The position numbers were made by a program, and so were the translations under genes. Below the pieces are notes generated by a model, which had not been told where the DNA came from, did not search any database, and saw only the letters and a program-made list of their open reading frames with translations. 64,000 nt of DNA from Synchiropus splendidus (taxonomy: Eukaryota > Chordata > Actinopteri > Syngnathiformes > Callionymidae), in the NCBI RefSeq assembly GCF_027744825.2, contig NC_071340.1, positions 1,743,501 through 1,807,500 on the forward strand, read 5' to 3'. This document shows, one piece after another, positions 63,837-64,000 of this stretch. Positions within the stretch are counted from its first letter, which is position 1, and each line of letters starts with the position of its first letter.

Positions 63837-64000
63837 AAGCTGTATGAAGTGTTTTTCAAAAGATAACAACATTTTTAAGTTTGGCGTTCCGGAATCGACC
63901 TTATCTCTGGCTGAAAACGCGTTTTACGCATTGTGCCATAACTTTGCAGGGAAGCTTCAGAACATGAAATTTTCACCTGCCACTATTGCAGAAATGGTCT
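63837..64000 (+). repeat. Partial last unit
   Basis: The window ends at about unit position 164, in CAGAAATGGTCT. The array therefore continues beyond the right edge. The unit has AAGATAACAAC in place of AAGTTATCAAC and TTTTTAAG in place of TTTTTATG. Confidence 0.9.

Larger units (their letters stand above)
1..64000 (+). repeat. 188-bp tandem satellite array filling the window
   Basis: Every part of the window aligns to one 188-bp unit read in the same direction. I start the unit at AAGCTGTCTG, so the first full unit begins at 172 and the last partial one at 63837. Landmarks in unit coordinates are T5 at 16-20, GTTATCAACAT at 26-36, TTCCGGAA at 51-58, CTTATCT at 64-70, GAAAACGCGTTTTC at 77-90, a HindIII-type AAGCTT at 116-121 and TCTTTCTAGTAG near 162-173, ending in CATCAAATCT. 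Counting the consensus by hand gives 76 G+C of 188. There are 340 complete units, and 297 of 341 anchor steps are exactly 188 bp. No stretch over 50 bp is unrelated to the unit. The array is typical of eukaryotic centromeric or heterochromatic satellite DNA, which is inference from structure. Species and satellite family are not recognised. Confidence 0.98.

Noticed and set aside
1..64000. More than a hundred open reading frames of 60-157 codons on both strands, with recurring peptides such as FGVPESTLSQAENAF and MLITLEKHFRQLRFDVQ
   Set aside because: They are the unit translated in different frames. 188 is not a multiple of 3, so frames shift at each unit. Starts and stops fall at the same unit positions, variants ignore codon position, and overlapping frames on both strands are equally open.
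1..64000. CRISPR array
   Set aside because: There is no alternation of short identical repeats and unique spacers. The whole 188-bp unit repeats.
26..64000. DnaA-box-like TTATCAACA in nearly every unit, suggesting a bacterial origin
   Set aside because: It differs from TTATCCACA, occurs once per 188 bp for 64 kb, and has no origin genes nearby. It is a chance property of the unit.

Overview
The whole 64-kb window is one uninterrupted tandem satellite array. I find no gene, RNA gene, transposon, CRISPR array or unique sequence in it. The repeating unit is 188 bp (about 40% GC in the consensus I read), always in the same orientation. The window opens inside one unit and closes inside another, so the array continues past both ends. 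Following one fixed anchor (the last T of GTTATCAACAT, at 19, 207, 395 ... 63872) gives 340 complete units plus two partial ones. Of the 341 anchor-to-anchor steps, 297 are exactly 188 bp. Most others differ by 1-2 bp. Five are strongly shortened: one of 144 bp, three of 121 bp and one of 174 bp.

The window looks like a eukaryotic nuclear genome, most likely a centromeric, pericentromeric or other heterochromatic block in a long-read assembly. The reasons are the unit length (close to a nucleosome repeat), the long gene-free array, the nested higher-order repeats, and CpG-type decay (ACGCG to ATGCG/ACGTG, CCGG to CTGG/CCAG/CTAG). I cannot name the species or a catalogued satellite family from the sequence.

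Layout: 1-8021 holds divergent units with one short local duplication. 8022-17803 holds four related copies of a 12-14-unit block (starting at 8022, 10279, 13666 and 16298), with a 6-unit, 1130-bp tandem at 11595-13665. 17804-28151 is a mosaic: a 1.88-kb block at 17804 and 22321, a 1.69-kb block at 19685 and 26458, more 6-unit repeat at 21379, and an 8-unit, 1504-bp tandem at 24107-27114. 28152-31158 has 5-unit and 2-unit repeats. 31159-37404 has older copies and a 13-unit repeat. 37405-45676 is a near-identical tandem duplication of 22 units (4136 bp per copy). 45677-52578 reshuffles that material and carries a recurrent 67-bp deletion three times. 52579-56152 has a 4-unit, 753-bp repeat. 56153-64000 is divergent again and includes a fold-back rearrangement at 61.3 kb.

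The many short open frames are by-products of the repeat. Because 188 is not a multiple of 3, each frame meets a stop within one to three units, and the same peptides recur in shifted frames. The longest ones (156 codons) arise where a 1-bp insertion carries the reading frame past the usual TAA. No new biological system is visible. What is notable is the record of repeat turnover: unequal exchange, hybrid units at junctions, recurrent deletions and one template-switch inversion.
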